Of a stretch of 64,000 nt of DNA, positions 45,043-54,195 are shown piece after piece. The DNA is from Rhodoferax fermentans (lineage in GTDB: Bacteria > Pseudomonadota > Gammaproteobacteria > Burkholderiales > Burkholderiaceae_C). The position numbers and the translations under genes are program-made. The DNA lies in contig NZ_MTJN01000002.1 of assembly GCF_002017865.1 (NCBI RefSeq), positions 4,216,001-4,280,000 on the forward strand, written 5' to 3'. Every line of letters begins with the position of its first letter. Within the stretch, counting starts at the first letter, position 1. The notes beneath the pieces were generated by a model. It had not been told where the DNA came from. It searched no databases and worked only from the letters and a program-made list of their open reading frames with translations.

Positions 45043-46230
45043 ATGACCAGCTTCTGGCGCACCCTGCTCAGCAGCGCCCTGCGCGAGGCCAGGCGGTTGC
45101 GCGCTTGCCCTTGGGACTTGGCCATGGTTTCCTGGGTGCCGTTGCTGGCCTGCGCGGTCATGGCTTGGATATTCTCCGCTGGCCTGCCACAACAGTTGCC
45201 GATTGGCCTGATGGACCAGGACCATTCGACCCTGTCGCGCCAGCTGGGCCGTTTTTTATCGGCCACACCGGGCTTGAAGCTGGTGACCAGTTACGACGAC
45301 ACCGCCCAAGCCACGCAGGCGCTGCGCCGCACCGAGGTCTATGCGGTGGTCAGCATCCCTGCCGACTTTTCACGCCAAATCAAACTCGGCCAGGCAGCGC
45401 AGGTCACCCTCTTGCACAACGCCCAGCTGGGCACGCATTCGGGGCTGATCCAGCGCGATGTGCGCACCGCGGTAGCCACCCTCTCGGCCGGTATCGAGAT
45501 GAGTGCACGCAACAAACGTGGCCAGCCCGCGCTGACCACGCGGGTGGCGATGGAGCCGATCCAGACGCAGCTGGTGACGCTGTTCAACGTCTCACTCAAC
45601 TACGAACAGTTTCTGGCCGCCGCGCTGATCCCGGCGCTGTTGCACATCCTGGCCATGACCGCCGGTGCCTGGGCCGTGGGGCGAGAGCTGCGTGATGCCA
45701 CGCTGGGTCAGTGGCTGGGTGATTCACCGGGCTGGTCAGGCGCCAGCGCCGCGCTGCTGGGCAAACTGGCCTGGCCCTTGCTCAGCCTGGGTCTGGTGAG
45801 CACGGCCAGTTTGTTGGGACTGACTTGGGGGCGTGGCTGGTTTCCGCCGGGCTCATTGGCCTGGGTGCTGTTGGGCTTGTGGGGCCTGCTGGCCTTGTCC
45901 CTGGTGATGGGCGCAGCAGTCGCGGCGGGTACGCTGTCTTTACGCACTGCACTTTCGGCCACCGGCTTTATCACCGCGCCCGCCTTTGCCTTCAGTGGTG
46001 TCGGGTTTCCGCTGCAGTCGATGCCGGTGCTGGCGCGTGGCTGGGCTGAGATGTTGCCTTACACCCACTACATCCGGCTGCAGATGGAGCAGCTGCAGAT
46101 GGGCGCGCCGCTGCGCTACAGCAGCCTGAGTTTGGCCGGCCTGTGGCTGGCCACCGCTGTGCTGGGGGCTTTGTCGGCGCTGCTGCTGGTACGGGCAACG
46201 CGGCAGCCAGCGCGTTGGGGTGGCCGCTGA
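45043..46230 (+). CDS. ABC-2-type permease, first of pair
   Basis: This 395-residue membrane protein has an N-terminal span, a large extracytoplasmic domain (IGLMDQDHSTLSRQLGRFLSATPG through to MSARNKRG), then five C-terminal spans of the ABC-2 type. Such permeases (YhhJ-like) need an ATPase. No ATP-binding gene or Walker motif is present in this operon. The start is ATG 45043; the longer frame overlaps the adaptor. The stop overlaps the next start in TGATG. Confidence 0.88.
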   Translation: MTSFWRTLLSSALREARRLRACPWDLAMVSWVPLLACAVMAWIFSAGLPQQLPIGLMDQDHSTLSRQLGRFLSATPGLKLVTSYDDTAQATQALRRTEVYAVVSIPADFSRQIKLGQAAQVTLLHNAQLGTHSGLIQRDVRTAVATLSAGIEMSARNKRGQPALTTRVAMEPIQTQLVTLFNVSLNYEQFLAAALIPALLHILAMTAGAWAVGRELRDATLGQWLGDSPGWSGASAALLGKLAWPLLSLGLVSTASLLGLTWGRGWFPPGSLAWVLLGLWGLLALSLVMGAAVAAGTLSLRTALSATGFITAPAFAFSGVGFPLQSMPVLARGWAEMLPYTHYIRLQMEQLQMGAPLRYSSLSLAGLWLATAVLGALSALLLVRATRQPARWGGR

Positions 46231-47360
46231 TGAACGCGTTGTCCAGACTGTGGCAGGCCTGGCTGGCCACACTCCAAACCATCGCGCGTGACAAAGGCGT
46301 GGTGCTGATTTTGGGCCTGGCGCCGCTGATTTATGGCTTTTTTTACCCCTGGCCTTATGGCACCCAGGTCGTGACCCGCGTGCCGGTGGCGGTGGTGGAC
46401 CTGGACCACAGCAACCTGTCGCGCCAGATCACACGTTATGTCCAAGCCAGCCCACGTGTTGAGGTGCGCCTGATCACAGGCGACGAACATGCCGCGCAAC
46501 AAGCCCTGTGGGCCGGTGAGATCGAAGGTTTTGCTGTTCTGCCGCGCGACCTCAAACGCAGCGTGTTACGTGGCAGCCCGGCCGTGGTCACGGTGCAAGC
46601 CAACGGCAGCTACGCGCTGCTCAACAAAGCCGTGTCTTACGGGTTCTCAGAAGCCATTGGCACCGTGTCCGCCGGAGTTGAGATCGCCAAACTGGAGGCC
46701 GCTGGGCAAGGCAAGCTGCAGGCCCAGGCCAGCCGCAACCCGATCAGCACCCAGCTGGTGGCTTTGTTCAACCCGACCGAGGGTTATGGCAGTTATGTGG
46801 TGCCCGCCGTGGCCTTGCTGATCCTTCAACAAACCCTGCTGATGGGCGTGGGCATGCTGGTGGGCCTGTGGTGCGAAACAGGTCAAAAACGTGCTGACGC
46901 CTTCACCTGGCTGGGCCGACTGCTCGCATTTTGCACAATCGGCTGGGCCAACGGGCTGCTGTACTTTGGCTGGATTTACTGGCTGCAGGACTTCCCACGG
47001 GGCGGCAACCCGGGTGGTGCGCTGTTGCTGCTGGCCTGTTATGTGCCGGCCATCTGCACCCTTGGCGCCTTGCTAGGGGTGTGGTTTGGCAACCGCGAGC
47101 GGGCCCTGCAGGTGTTGTTGTTCACCGCGCTGCCGGTGATTTTTGTCTCGGGCTTTTCGTGGCCCAGTGAGTCCTTGCCCCCACTTCTGCAGCATCTGCG
47201 CTGGCTATTTCCGAGCACCGCCGGGATTCAGGCCTCGCTCAAACTCAACCAGATGGGCGCACCGCTGGCCGACGTGGCCGGGTTGCTGGGGCTGTTGAGC
47301 CTGTTGGCGCTGGGTTGTGGCGGCTGGCTGCTGCGGGTCACGCGTCTGCGCCAATTCTGA
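46230..47360 (+). CDS. ABC-2-type permease, second of pair
   Basis: This 376-residue protein has the same plan as its neighbour: one span, an extracytoplasmic domain (VAVVDLDHSNLSRQITRYVQASP), then five spans ending in LGLLSLLALGCGGWLL. The two are distant paralogues and probably form a heterodimer. It starts 1 base inside the previous stop (TGATG). The ATPase may be encoded elsewhere in the genome. Downstream lies a short fragment resembling the palindromic repeat and a convergent DUF6172 gene. Confidence 0.88.
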   Translation: MNALSRLWQAWLATLQTIARDKGVVLILGLAPLIYGFFYPWPYGTQVVTRVPVAVVDLDHSNLSRQITRYVQASPRVEVRLITGDEHAAQQALWAGEIEGFAVLPRDLKRSVLRGSPAVVTVQANGSYALLNKAVSYGFSEAIGTVSAGVEIAKLEAAGQGKLQAQASRNPISTQLVALFNPTEGYGSYVVPAVALLILQQTLLMGVGMLVGLWCETGQKRADAFTWLGRLLAFCTIGWANGLLYFGWIYWLQDFPRGGNPGGALLLLACYVPAICTLGALLGVWFGNRERALQVLLFTALPVIFVSGFSWPSESLPPLLQHLRWLFPSTAGIQASLKLNQMGAPLADVAGLLGLLSLLALGCGGWLLRVTRLRQF

Positions 47361-47377
47361 GCAGCTATTTCAAGGAC

Positions 47378-47704
47378 TCAATCGTCCAAAGACGGCTCGC
47401 CGCCGCTTTGGTCAGAGGGCGCACGTGCCTTGCGCACACCCGGTTTGGCGAGCAACTCCAGGTAAAAAGCATCTGCACCGTCTGACGCTGCCGCGTCGAT
47501 CAGGGCCGTGATGTTGGCCACATGCACGGCCTCGGCACTCTCTTCACTGCGGCCAAAGCGGCAGTCAAAGTCCCAGAAATCGACACCCTCGGGCAAAGCC
47601 TTGTTGCGCTCGCGCTTCATGTACTGGCGAATGTCGTGTTTGGTGGCGTCCAGCACACGGTCGCGGTTTTTGCCTTCGATGTTGATTTTGAATGTTTTTT
47701 TCAC
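47378..47704 (-). CDS. DUF6172 family protein
   Basis: This 108-residue cytoplasmic protein begins MKKTFKINIEGKNRDRVLDATK, followed by IRQYMKRERNKALPEGVDFWDFDCRFG. This conserved block defines a short family of unknown function found in many beta- and gammaproteobacteria. The gene diverges from rhlE across 178 bases that contain no recognised site. No function can be assigned. Confidence 0.82.
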   Translation of the reverse strand: MKKTFKINIEGKNRDRVLDATKHDIRQYMKRERNKALPEGVDFWDFDCRFGRSEESAEAVHVANITALIDAAASDGADAFYLELLAKPGVRKARAPSDQSGGEPSLDD

Positions 47705-47882
47705 GGTGTCCTTTGCATCAATCTGAACCCGAGCCCCACAGGCTCACAGGATTCGCAGGGGGTCGATTATGCGGCTTGCCCCCACATCGGTGGCCCAAAC
47801 ACCGTCTGCATGTGTTACACCTGCGCCCTTGATGCTGCGCCATCCCTCGGCCCGCCACCCTTTTTGACTCTTTGAGCACACC

Positions 47883-49130
47883 ATGACGTTTCCCTCCCTG
47901 GGCCTTTCGCCCGCCCTGCTGGCCGCGCTTTCCCAACTGGGCCACAGCAGCCCGACCCCGATCCAGCAAGGCGCGATTCCTCCCGCCCTGGCAGGGCAGG
48001 ATGTGCTGGGCTCGGCGCAGACCGGCTCCGGCAAAACCCTGGCCTTTGCCCTGCCGCTGTTGCAGCGTTTACAAGCCAGCACGAGCCGGGTGCGCCCCGC
48101 ACAGGCCCTGGTGATGGTGCCCACGCGGGAGCTGGCAACCCAGGTCGGTGAGGTGATCCAGTCGCTGGCGCAGCACTTGCCTCAGCGGGTCAAGGTGTCG
48201 GTGTTTTTTGGCGGTGTCTCGATCAACCCACAAATGATGGGCCTGCGCGGCGGCACCGACGTGGTGGTGGCCACACCGGGTCGGCTGCTGGACCTGGTGG
48301 CACACAACGCCCTCAAACTCGACCAGGTCAAGCTGCTGGTGCTCGACGAGGCCGACCGCATGCTTGACCTGGGCTTTGCCGAGGAACTGGCCCAGGTGCT
48401 GGCGCTGTTGCCACCCCAGCGGCAAAACCTGTTTTTCTCAGCCACCTTCAGCCCAGTCGTACAAGCCCTGGCCAACACGCTGCTGCACAACGCGGTGCGG
48501 GTCGAGGTGGATGCCAGCCAGCAACAGCCCGTGGAAATTGTCCAGCGCGCCATCCGTGTGGACACACCCAGACGCACCCAGCTGCTGCGCCACCTGATCA
48601 AGCAGAACAGATGGGAGCGCACCCTGGTGTTTGTCGCCACCAAGTTTGCCGCCGAGATCGTGGCCGACAAGTTGCGCAAGGGTGGACTCACCGCCGAGCC
48701 CTTCCATGGTGAACTGAGCCAGGGCAAACGCAGCCAGGTGCTGACCGACTTCAAGGCAGAGCGCCTGCAGGTGGTGGTGGCCACCGATGTGGCCGCGCGT
48801 GGGCTCGACATTGTGGGCCTGCCAGTGGTGGTGAACTATGACCTGCCGCGTTCGACCCAGGACTACACGCACCGCATTGGCCGCACCGGCCGCGCCGGTG
48901 AGCCCGGGCTGGCGCTGAGTTTTGTTTGCGCCGAATCCAGTGCGCACTGGCGGCTGATCCAAAAGCGCAATCAGTTGCAAGTGACGCTGGAAAGTGTGCC
49001 CGGCTTTGAGGCGCAAGAAATTGCCCCACCCGAATCGAGCGCACCCGACGCCCCGGGCAACGGTGGCATCAAAGGCAAACGCCCGAGCAAAAAGGACAAG
49101 TTACGCGCTGCCGCCGGGTCCGGAAAGTGA
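47883..49130 (+). CDS. rhlE: DEAD-box RNA helicase, RhlE type
   Basis: This 415-residue ATP-dependent RNA helicase has Q motif PTPIQ, motif I AQTGSGKT, Ia PTRELA, II DEAD, III SAT and VI HRIGRTGRAG. The short N terminus and basic C-terminal tail (GIKGKRPSKKDKLR) fit the RhlE group, which works in ribosome assembly and RNA turnover. ATG 47883 follows a short promoter region. The next gene is a small exported protein. Confidence 0.93.
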   Translation: MTFPSLGLSPALLAALSQLGHSSPTPIQQGAIPPALAGQDVLGSAQTGSGKTLAFALPLLQRLQASTSRVRPAQALVMVPTRELATQVGEVIQSLAQHLPQRVKVSVFFGGVSINPQMMGLRGGTDVVVATPGRLLDLVAHNALKLDQVKLLVLDEADRMLDLGFAEELAQVLALLPPQRQNLFFSATFSPVVQALANTLLHNAVRVEVDASQQQPVEIVQRAIRVDTPRRTQLLRHLIKQNRWERTLVFVATKFAAEIVADKLRKGGLTAEPFHGELSQGKRSQVLTDFKAERLQVVVATDVAARGLDIVGLPVVVNYDLPRSTQDYTHRIGRTGRAGEPGLALSFVCAESSAHWRLIQKRNQLQVTLESVPGFEAQEIAPPESSAPDAPGNGGIKGKRPSKKDKLRAAAGSGK

Positions 49131-49175
49131 CCCATTAAAATCCGGGCTTTCTTTCACAGCCTCTGGATGTACACC

Positions 49176-49613
49176 ATGAAACGCTGGCTTCTGCAGTTCA
49201 AAACCCCCTTGCTGGTGCTGGCCTTGTGCCTGATGGGCGCCGCCTGCCTGCTGCCCGGTGTGGCCGAGGCGCAGGGCCTGGCGAAGCGCGATTTCCCACC
49301 CAAGGCATTGCGGGGTTTGCTGGAGGTCACCGCGCCGCCAAACATCCTGCTTGACCGCAAACCGCGACGCCTGTCGCCCGGCGCACGCATCAAGGACACC
49401 AAAAACCTGATCGTGATGTCGGCCAGCCTGGTCGGCAAAGAGCTGCTGGTGAACTACGTGGCTGACCCACAGGGTTTGATCCACGAGGTGTGGATCCTGA
49501 CGCCGACCGAGGCCCAAGAAAAACGTGCCGGTTTGGAGACCTTGACCAACATCCGCTTCGGATCGGACCTGGACCGCACGGCCCGCCATCCCGAGCCAGC
49601 CGCCAGCCAGTAG
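49176..49613 (+). CDS. Small exported protein of unknown function
   Basis: This 145-residue protein has an N-terminal signal peptide (MKRWLLQFKTPLLVLALCLM through AEAQG). The mature part is about 110 residues, with VTAPPNILLDRKPRRLSPGARIKD and SLVGKELLVNYVADPQGLIHEVWILTP. I do not recognise the family. ATG 49167, three codons earlier, is another possible start. It is the last plus-strand gene before a hairpin and a palindromic repeat. Confidence 0.75.
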   Translation: MKRWLLQFKTPLLVLALCLMGAACLLPGVAEAQGLAKRDFPPKALRGLLEVTAPPNILLDRKPRRLSPGARIKDTKNLIVMSASLVGKELLVNYVADPQGLIHEVWILTPTEAQEKRAGLETLTNIRFGSDLDRTARHPEPAASQ

Positions 49614-49641
49614 CCAAACGGTGCCCAGGGCCAGGCACACC

Positions 49642-49672
49642 GCGCCAGCAGGTGGCGCCCGGCCTTTTATTT
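49642..49672 (+). terminator. Candidate terminator downstream of the exported protein gene
   Basis: GCGCCA (49642-49647) and TGGCGC (49653-49658) with loop GCAGG form a stem, followed by CCGGCC and TTTTATTTC. The stem is only six pairs. Confidence 0.4.
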
Positions 49673-49679
49673 CATTGGT

Positions 49680-49727
49680 CAAATTGGCCTCTAGCCCTTA
49701 TGCGGTAAGGGCTGATAGCTACAAACA
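49680..49727 (-). repeat. Interspersed palindromic repeat, copy 10
   Basis: Reverse orientation: AAATTGGCCTCTAGCCCTTA, loop, TAAGGGCTGATAGCTAC. It lies in the gap between the exported protein gene and miaB, about 27 bases before the miaB start. Confidence 0.92.
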
Positions 49728-49754
49728 ACATAGTTTTTACCGGATACCCGAACC

Positions 49755-51095
49755 ATGAGCAAAAAAGTCTTTATCAAAACCTACGGCTGCCAGATGAACG
49801 AGTACGACTCGGACAAGATGAGCGACGTGCTCGGCGCCGCACAAGGTTACGAGCCCACCGACAACGTCGAAGAAGCCGACCTGATTTTGTTCAACACCTG
49901 CTCGGTGCGTGAGAAGGCGCAAGAGAAGGTCTTCTCTGACCTGGGCCGGGTCAAACACCTCAAGAAAAAAGGCGCGCTGATTGGTGTCGGCGGCTGTGTG
50001 GCCAGCCAGGAAGGCGAAGCCATCATCGCGCGCGCGCCCTATGTGGACGTGGTGTTTGGCCCGCAAACGCTGCACCGCCTGCCGCAGATGCTTGACGAGC
50101 GCGCCCGGCTGAACCGCTCGCAGGTGGACATCAGCTTTCCTGAGATCGAGAAGTTTGACCACATGCCCGCCGCGCGCGTGGACGGTGCCAGCGCCTTTGT
50201 GAGCATCATGGAAGGCTGCTCCAAATACTGCAGCTACTGCGTGGTGCCCTACACCCGCGGCGAGGAAGTGCACCGCCCGTTTGAGGACGTGCTGGTGGAA
50301 GTGGCAGGCCTGGCCGACCAGGGCGTCAAGGAAATCACCCTGCTGGGCCAGAACGTCAACGGCTGGCGCGCGCCGATGGGCGACACGAGCGAGATGGCCG
50401 ACTTTGCCACCCTGCTCGAATACGTGTCTGACATCCCCGGCATCGAGCGCATCCGTTATGTCACCAGCCACCCCAACGAGTTCACCCCGGCGCTGATCGC
50501 CGCCTATGACAAGTTACCCAAACTGGTCAGCCACCTGCACCTGCCGGTGCAACACGGCTCGGACCGCATCCTGATGGCGATGAAACGTGGCTACACCGCC
50601 ATGGAGTACAAAAGCACGGTGCGCAAGTTGCGCGCGATCCGGCCCAATATGGCGCTGAGTTCCGACTTCATCGTCGGTTTTCCGGGTGAAACCGAGGAGG
50701 ACCACAGCAAACTCATGAAGCTGATGGACGACATCGGTTTTGACAACAGTTTCAGCTTCATCTTCAGCCCACGCCCGGGCACACCGGCCGCCAACCTGGC
50801 CGACGACACCCCGCACGACGTGAAACTGCGCCGCCTGCAACAGGTGCAGGCCAACATCAATGACAACATGGCACGCATCAGCGCCAGCCTGGTCGGCACC
50901 ACACAACGCCTGCTGGTGGAAGGCGCCTCCAAACGCGACGGTGGTGAGTTGATGGGCCGCACAGAATGCAACCGCGTGGTCAATTTTGTCGGCCAACCCC
51001 GCCTGGTGGGCCAGATGGTGGATGTGGCCATCACCGAAACGCGCACCTACACCCTGCGCGGTGACGTGTTGACCAGCGAGTCCGCGACCGCCTGA
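49755..51095 (+). CDS. miaB: tRNA-2-methylthio-N6-isopentenyladenosine synthase
   Basis: This 446-residue radical SAM methylthiotransferase modifies A37 of tRNAs reading UNN codons. The N-terminal UPF0004 domain has [13 protein letters not shown] and [10 protein letters not shown], whose cysteines bind a second Fe-S cluster. The radical SAM motif C155-x3-C159-x2-C162 sits in [15 protein letters not shown] domain ends the protein ([25 protein letters not shown]). The length is normal. A degraded palindromic repeat begins at the stop codon. Confidence 0.98.
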   Translation: MSKKVFIKTYGCQMNEYDSDKMSDVLGAAQGYEPTDNVEEADLILFNTCSVREKAQEKVFSDLGRVKHLKKKGALIGVGGCVASQEGEAIIARAPYVDVVFGPQTLHRLPQMLDERARLNRSQVDISFPEIEKFDHMPAARVDGASAFVSIMEGCSKYCSYCVVPYTRGEEVHRPFEDVLVEVAGLADQGVKEITLLGQNVNGWRAPMGDTSEMADFATLLEYVSDIPGIERIRYVTSHPNEFTPALIAAYDKLPKLVSHLHLPVQHGSDRILMAMKRGYTAMEYKSTVRKLRAIRPNMALSSDFIVGFPGETEEDHSKLMKLMDDIGFDNSFSFIFSPRPGTPAANLADDTPHDVKLRRLQQVQANINDNMARISASLVGTTQRLLVEGASKRDGGELMGRTECNRVVNFVGQPRLVGQMVDVAITETRTYTLRGDVLTSESATA

Positions 51096-51153
51096 TTGCT
51101 ATATAAACTAAAGCAACCTGCCCAACCCCAACAAGGGCTGGTGGCCTATTTTT
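51094..51153 (+). repeat. Interspersed palindromic repeat, degraded copy 11
   Basis: ATTGCTATATAAAC, then CCCCAACAAGGGCTGGTGGCC, TATTTTT. One arm has decayed. It starts at the miaB stop codon. The rest of the gap to 51315 shows only a possible -10 (TAGAAT, 51264-51269). Confidence 0.65.
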
Positions 51154-51315
51154 CATTCACCAAGGACAACACACACCGCGTCCTTGTGTACCCAGAGCAA
51201 CAGGCTGTGCAGGCGTAGGGAGCCCAGCGCAACACAGCCCAGGACAGGGCGCGCCACCCTCGCTAGAATTTGCGGCACCCCCCTTCTTTTGGCTTGCTGA
51301 TGAAACCCTGGCGCC

Positions 51316-52140
51316 ATGTTTAAGACCTCGCACCGTCTGCCTCGGCTTGCTTCGCTGGTTCTGGCGACCACCTGCCTGTGTGGCCTGAGCCTGCCAGCAG
51401 GTGCCGGGCCGGTTGTTTTGCAGGACGGCAAAGCTCCCGCCGATGCCATGGTCGACACCAGCAAGCTGGTGACGCTGGAGCACCAGGACACGATCCCGGT
51501 CGATGAGCTCATCCACTGGGACAAGCCAGCCGCAACCGCCTCTCAAGGCCGAGCCTCATCGGCCACAGCAGCCCAGGCCGCAGCCTCCTCCCCTGCCAAG
51601 CCAGCACAAGCGGCTGCCAGCGCGGCCACAGCGGCAAGCACCCAACAGCCCACCGTGGGCGACGAGCTGCGCAAAAACATCAAGGAGAGCGTGCGACCGG
51701 TGTATGAGCAACTGCTTGAGTCCGGCGCCATCGATGCCGTGCACGATGTGAAAGAAAGTCTTGGGCTCAACAAAGGCCAGTGGAACGACCCAGCCCAGGC
51801 CAGCGGCCAACCCAAGGCGACCAACCAATGGGACACACCCGAAGCCTTCCAGCCACCCAGAACCGCGGCCCAGGCGCAGATGGACCGCGAGCTGGCGGGC
51901 ATGATGCGCGAGAAACTGATTGACCAGATCACCCCGTGGGTGATTGGGCTGGTGGGCTTGTACATCCTGGCTTATCTGACCAAGCTGCTGTACGGTTATG
52001 TGCGCTGGAAGTCGGCCCGCCGTGTCGAACAACGCATCCATCGTGCCAAACGCCAGGCCGCACGCAGCCAGCGCAGCGCCCGCGCGCCCGGCAGCCCACC
52101 CACCCACCAGGCACCGCTGGAGTCCGACAAGCCGGTTTGA
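51316..52140 (+). CDS. Exported, membrane-anchored protein of unknown function
   Basis: This 274-residue protein has a signal peptide (residues 1-30, ending LPAGAG). A low-complexity Ala-rich stretch near 75-115 is followed by a helical region and one C-terminal membrane span near 210-232 (WVIGLVGLYILAYLTKLLYGYVRW) with a basic tail. It would have an outside domain and a short basic inside tail. I do not recognise it. The next gene encodes another small single-span protein, and the two may be linked. Confidence 0.65.
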   Translation: MFKTSHRLPRLASLVLATTCLCGLSLPAGAGPVVLQDGKAPADAMVDTSKLVTLEHQDTIPVDELIHWDKPAATASQGRASSATAAQAAASSPAKPAQAAASAATAASTQQPTVGDELRKNIKESVRPVYEQLLESGAIDAVHDVKESLGLNKGQWNDPAQASGQPKATNQWDTPEAFQPPRTAAQAQMDRELAGMMREKLIDQITPWVIGLVGLYILAYLTKLLYGYVRWKSARRVEQRIHRAKRQAARSQRSARAPGSPPTHQAPLESDKPV

Positions 52141-52262
52141 CTCGGTTGTTGTCGCCAGGGCAACTGTCTTAAATAGTGCAGCGGCTTTCCTTGATCCAGC
52201 ACAGGTTCGACGGCCAGAATCAGGGTCAAAATGGCGCCCGATTGACACTCAGGAGCCCCGAC

Positions 52263-52688
52263 ATGAGCCCAACGGACTCGCAACTTGCCGCCTTCAAAGC
52301 CATCCGACAAGAAGCCCAAAGCCTGATGCGGACCCGCCTGACCAGCGAGGTGCGCGACAGCCTGGAACGCATCCTGCACATCACCCGCGTCCAGATCAAT
52401 GCGGGCAATGCCGCGCTGCAGGCACAGGACAACCCCGCCCCAGCCAAACCCCAGGGACTGCAGGAGCGGCTGAGTCAGACGCCCTCGGAGAAACGCTCCA
52501 GAATCATCTGGGTGGTGGTGATCGCGCTGTGGGTGGTGGTGGGCTACATCGGTAGCCAGAACATCAAACAAATCCTGCAAATCCCACCTGAGACCGCGCA
52601 GGCGGCAGAGGCTGATCCCGCTGTCGAGGCACCAGCGACCGCGCCCCCTGAAGCGGCAGCCGAACCCGCTCAAAAGACTTCCAAATAA
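52263..52688 (+). CDS. Small single-span membrane protein of unknown function
   Basis: This 141-residue protein starts at ATG 52263 after AGGAG. It has a helical N-terminal domain, one membrane span near 77-95 (IIWVVVIALWVVVGYIGS), and an Ala/Pro/Glu-rich tail (ETAQAAEADPAVEAPATAP). No family is recognised. The stop codon TAA at 52686-52688 abuts a palindromic repeat. Confidence 0.65.
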   Translation: MSPTDSQLAAFKAIRQEAQSLMRTRLTSEVRDSLERILHITRVQINAGNAALQAQDNPAPAKPQGLQERLSQTPSEKRSRIIWVVVIALWVVVGYIGSQNIKQILQIPPETAQAAEADPAVEAPATAPPEAAAEPAQKTSK

Positions 52689-52731
52689 ATAGCAACCAGC
52701 CCTTATTCAATCAGGGCTGGAGGCACAAAAC
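52685..52731 (+). repeat. Interspersed palindromic repeat, copy 12
   Basis: It reads AATAGCAACCAGCCCTTATT, loop, AATCAGGGCTGGAGGC. It begins at the stop codon of the plus-strand gene and ends about 13 bases from the convergent ffh stop. Confidence 0.85.
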
Positions 52732-52743
52732 CCTTCAACAGGG

Positions 52744-54117
52744 TCAGAACGGCATCTTGGGCATGCCGCCCATGCCCTTCATGCCACCCAGGCGCTTCAT
52801 CATCTTCATCATGCCGCCGCCCTTCATCTTTTTCATCATGTCCTGCATCTGCTCAAACTCCTTGAGCATGCGGTTGACCTCCTGCACCTGAACGCCCGCA
52901 CCGGCGGCAATACGGCGCTTGCGGGTGGCTTTGATCAGCTCGGGTTTGCGCCGCTCCAGCGGCGTCATGCTGTGGATGATGCCTTCCTTGCGTTTGATGT
53001 CTTTCTCGACCCGGCCCATGTCGACCTGACCGGCCTTGGCCGCCATCGCGGTGGGCAACTTGTCCATCAGGCTGGACAGCCCCCCCATCTGTTTCATCTG
53101 CTGGATCTGGCTTAAAAAATCATTGAGGTCAAAGCTGGCACCACTCTTGACCTTGGCCGCCAGCTTCTGCGCGCTGGCCATGTCCACCCCGGCGGTCACC
53201 TGCTCCACCAGCGCCAGGATGTCGCCCATGCCCAGCACACGGCCGGCATGGCGGTTTGCATCAAACACCTCCAGGCCGTCGAGTTTTTCGCTGGTGCCAG
53301 CAAACTTGATCGGTGCACCGGTGATCTGGCGCACCGAGAGTGCCGCACCACCACGTGAATCACCATCGAGCTTGGTCAGGATGATGCCGGTCAGCGGCAG
53401 TGCCTCCTTGAAGGCTTTGGCGGTGTTGATCGCGTCCTGGCCTTGCATGGCATCGACCACAAACAGGGTTTCCACCGGGTGGATCCCCGCGTGCAACTCA
53501 CGGATTTCGCGCATCAAGGCCTCGTCAATCGCCAGGCGACCGGCGGTGTCGACCAGCAGCACGTCGAAGAAGTGTTTTTTGGCGTAGTCGAGTGCGGCCA
53601 GGGCAATGTCCACCGGCTTCTGGTCCGGTGTGCTGGCAAACCACTCGGCACCGGCCTGTTTGGTCACGGTCTTGAGCTGTTCAATCGCAGCCGGGCGGTA
53701 CACGTCACCGGAGACGGTGAGCACCTTCTTGCCACGCTTCTCCATCAAATGTTTGGCCAGCTTGGCGGTGGTGGTGGTTTTACCCGCACCCTGCAGACCC
53801 GCCATCAGGATCACTGCTGGCGGTTGGGCCGCCAGGTTGATGTCGGCCACACCGTCGCCCATGGTGGCGGCGAGTTCCTTGTTGACGATGGCCACCAGCG
53901 CCTGACCCGGGGTGAGTGAACCCAGCACCTCCTGGCCCAGCGCCTTCTCCTTGACCCGGGCAATGAAGTCGCGCACCACCGGCAAGGCCACATCGGCCTC
54001 GAGCAGGGCCATGCGCACTTCGCGCAACATGTCGGACACATTGGTCTCGGTAATGCGGGCCTGTCCGCGGATTTCCTTGACCAGGCGGGAGAGTTTGTCG
54101 GTGAGTGCTGAAGCCAT
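52744..54117 (-). CDS. ffh: Signal recognition particle protein Ffh
   Basis: This 457-residue SRP54 GTPase delivers nascent membrane proteins to FtsY and SecYEG together with 4.5S RNA. The NG domain has GLQGAGKTTTTAK (G1), DTAGR (G3) and TKLDGD (G4). The Met-rich M domain ends with MKGGGMMKMMKRLGGMKGMGG for RNA and signal-peptide binding. ATG 54117 is the start; the 13-codon extension to 54156 is not needed. It diverges from the ypjD-like gene, the usual neighbour. Confidence 0.98.
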   Translation of the reverse strand: MASALTDKLSRLVKEIRGQARITETNVSDMLREVRMALLEADVALPVVRDFIARVKEKALGQEVLGSLTPGQALVAIVNKELAATMGDGVADINLAAQPPAVILMAGLQGAGKTTTTAKLAKHLMEKRGKKVLTVSGDVYRPAAIEQLKTVTKQAGAEWFASTPDQKPVDIALAALDYAKKHFFDVLLVDTAGRLAIDEALMREIRELHAGIHPVETLFVVDAMQGQDAINTAKAFKEALPLTGIILTKLDGDSRGGAALSVRQITGAPIKFAGTSEKLDGLEVFDANRHAGRVLGMGDILALVEQVTAGVDMASAQKLAAKVKSGASFDLNDFLSQIQQMKQMGGLSSLMDKLPTAMAAKAGQVDMGRVEKDIKRKEGIIHSMTPLERRKPELIKATRKRRIAAGAGVQVQEVNRMLKEFEQMQDMMKKMKGGGMMKMMKRLGGMKGMGGMPKMPF

Positions 54118-54195
54118 AGGGGTGAATCCGACAAGCGGAACCTGAGTTGGCGCCATCAGGGGAAATGGCGGGTGACAAAACGCTAAACTGTAGCC

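Noticed and set aside
47361..47377. Thirteenth copy of the palindromic repeat after the second permease
   Set aside because: Only about 12 bases (GAGCAGCTATTT) match one arm, too short to call.
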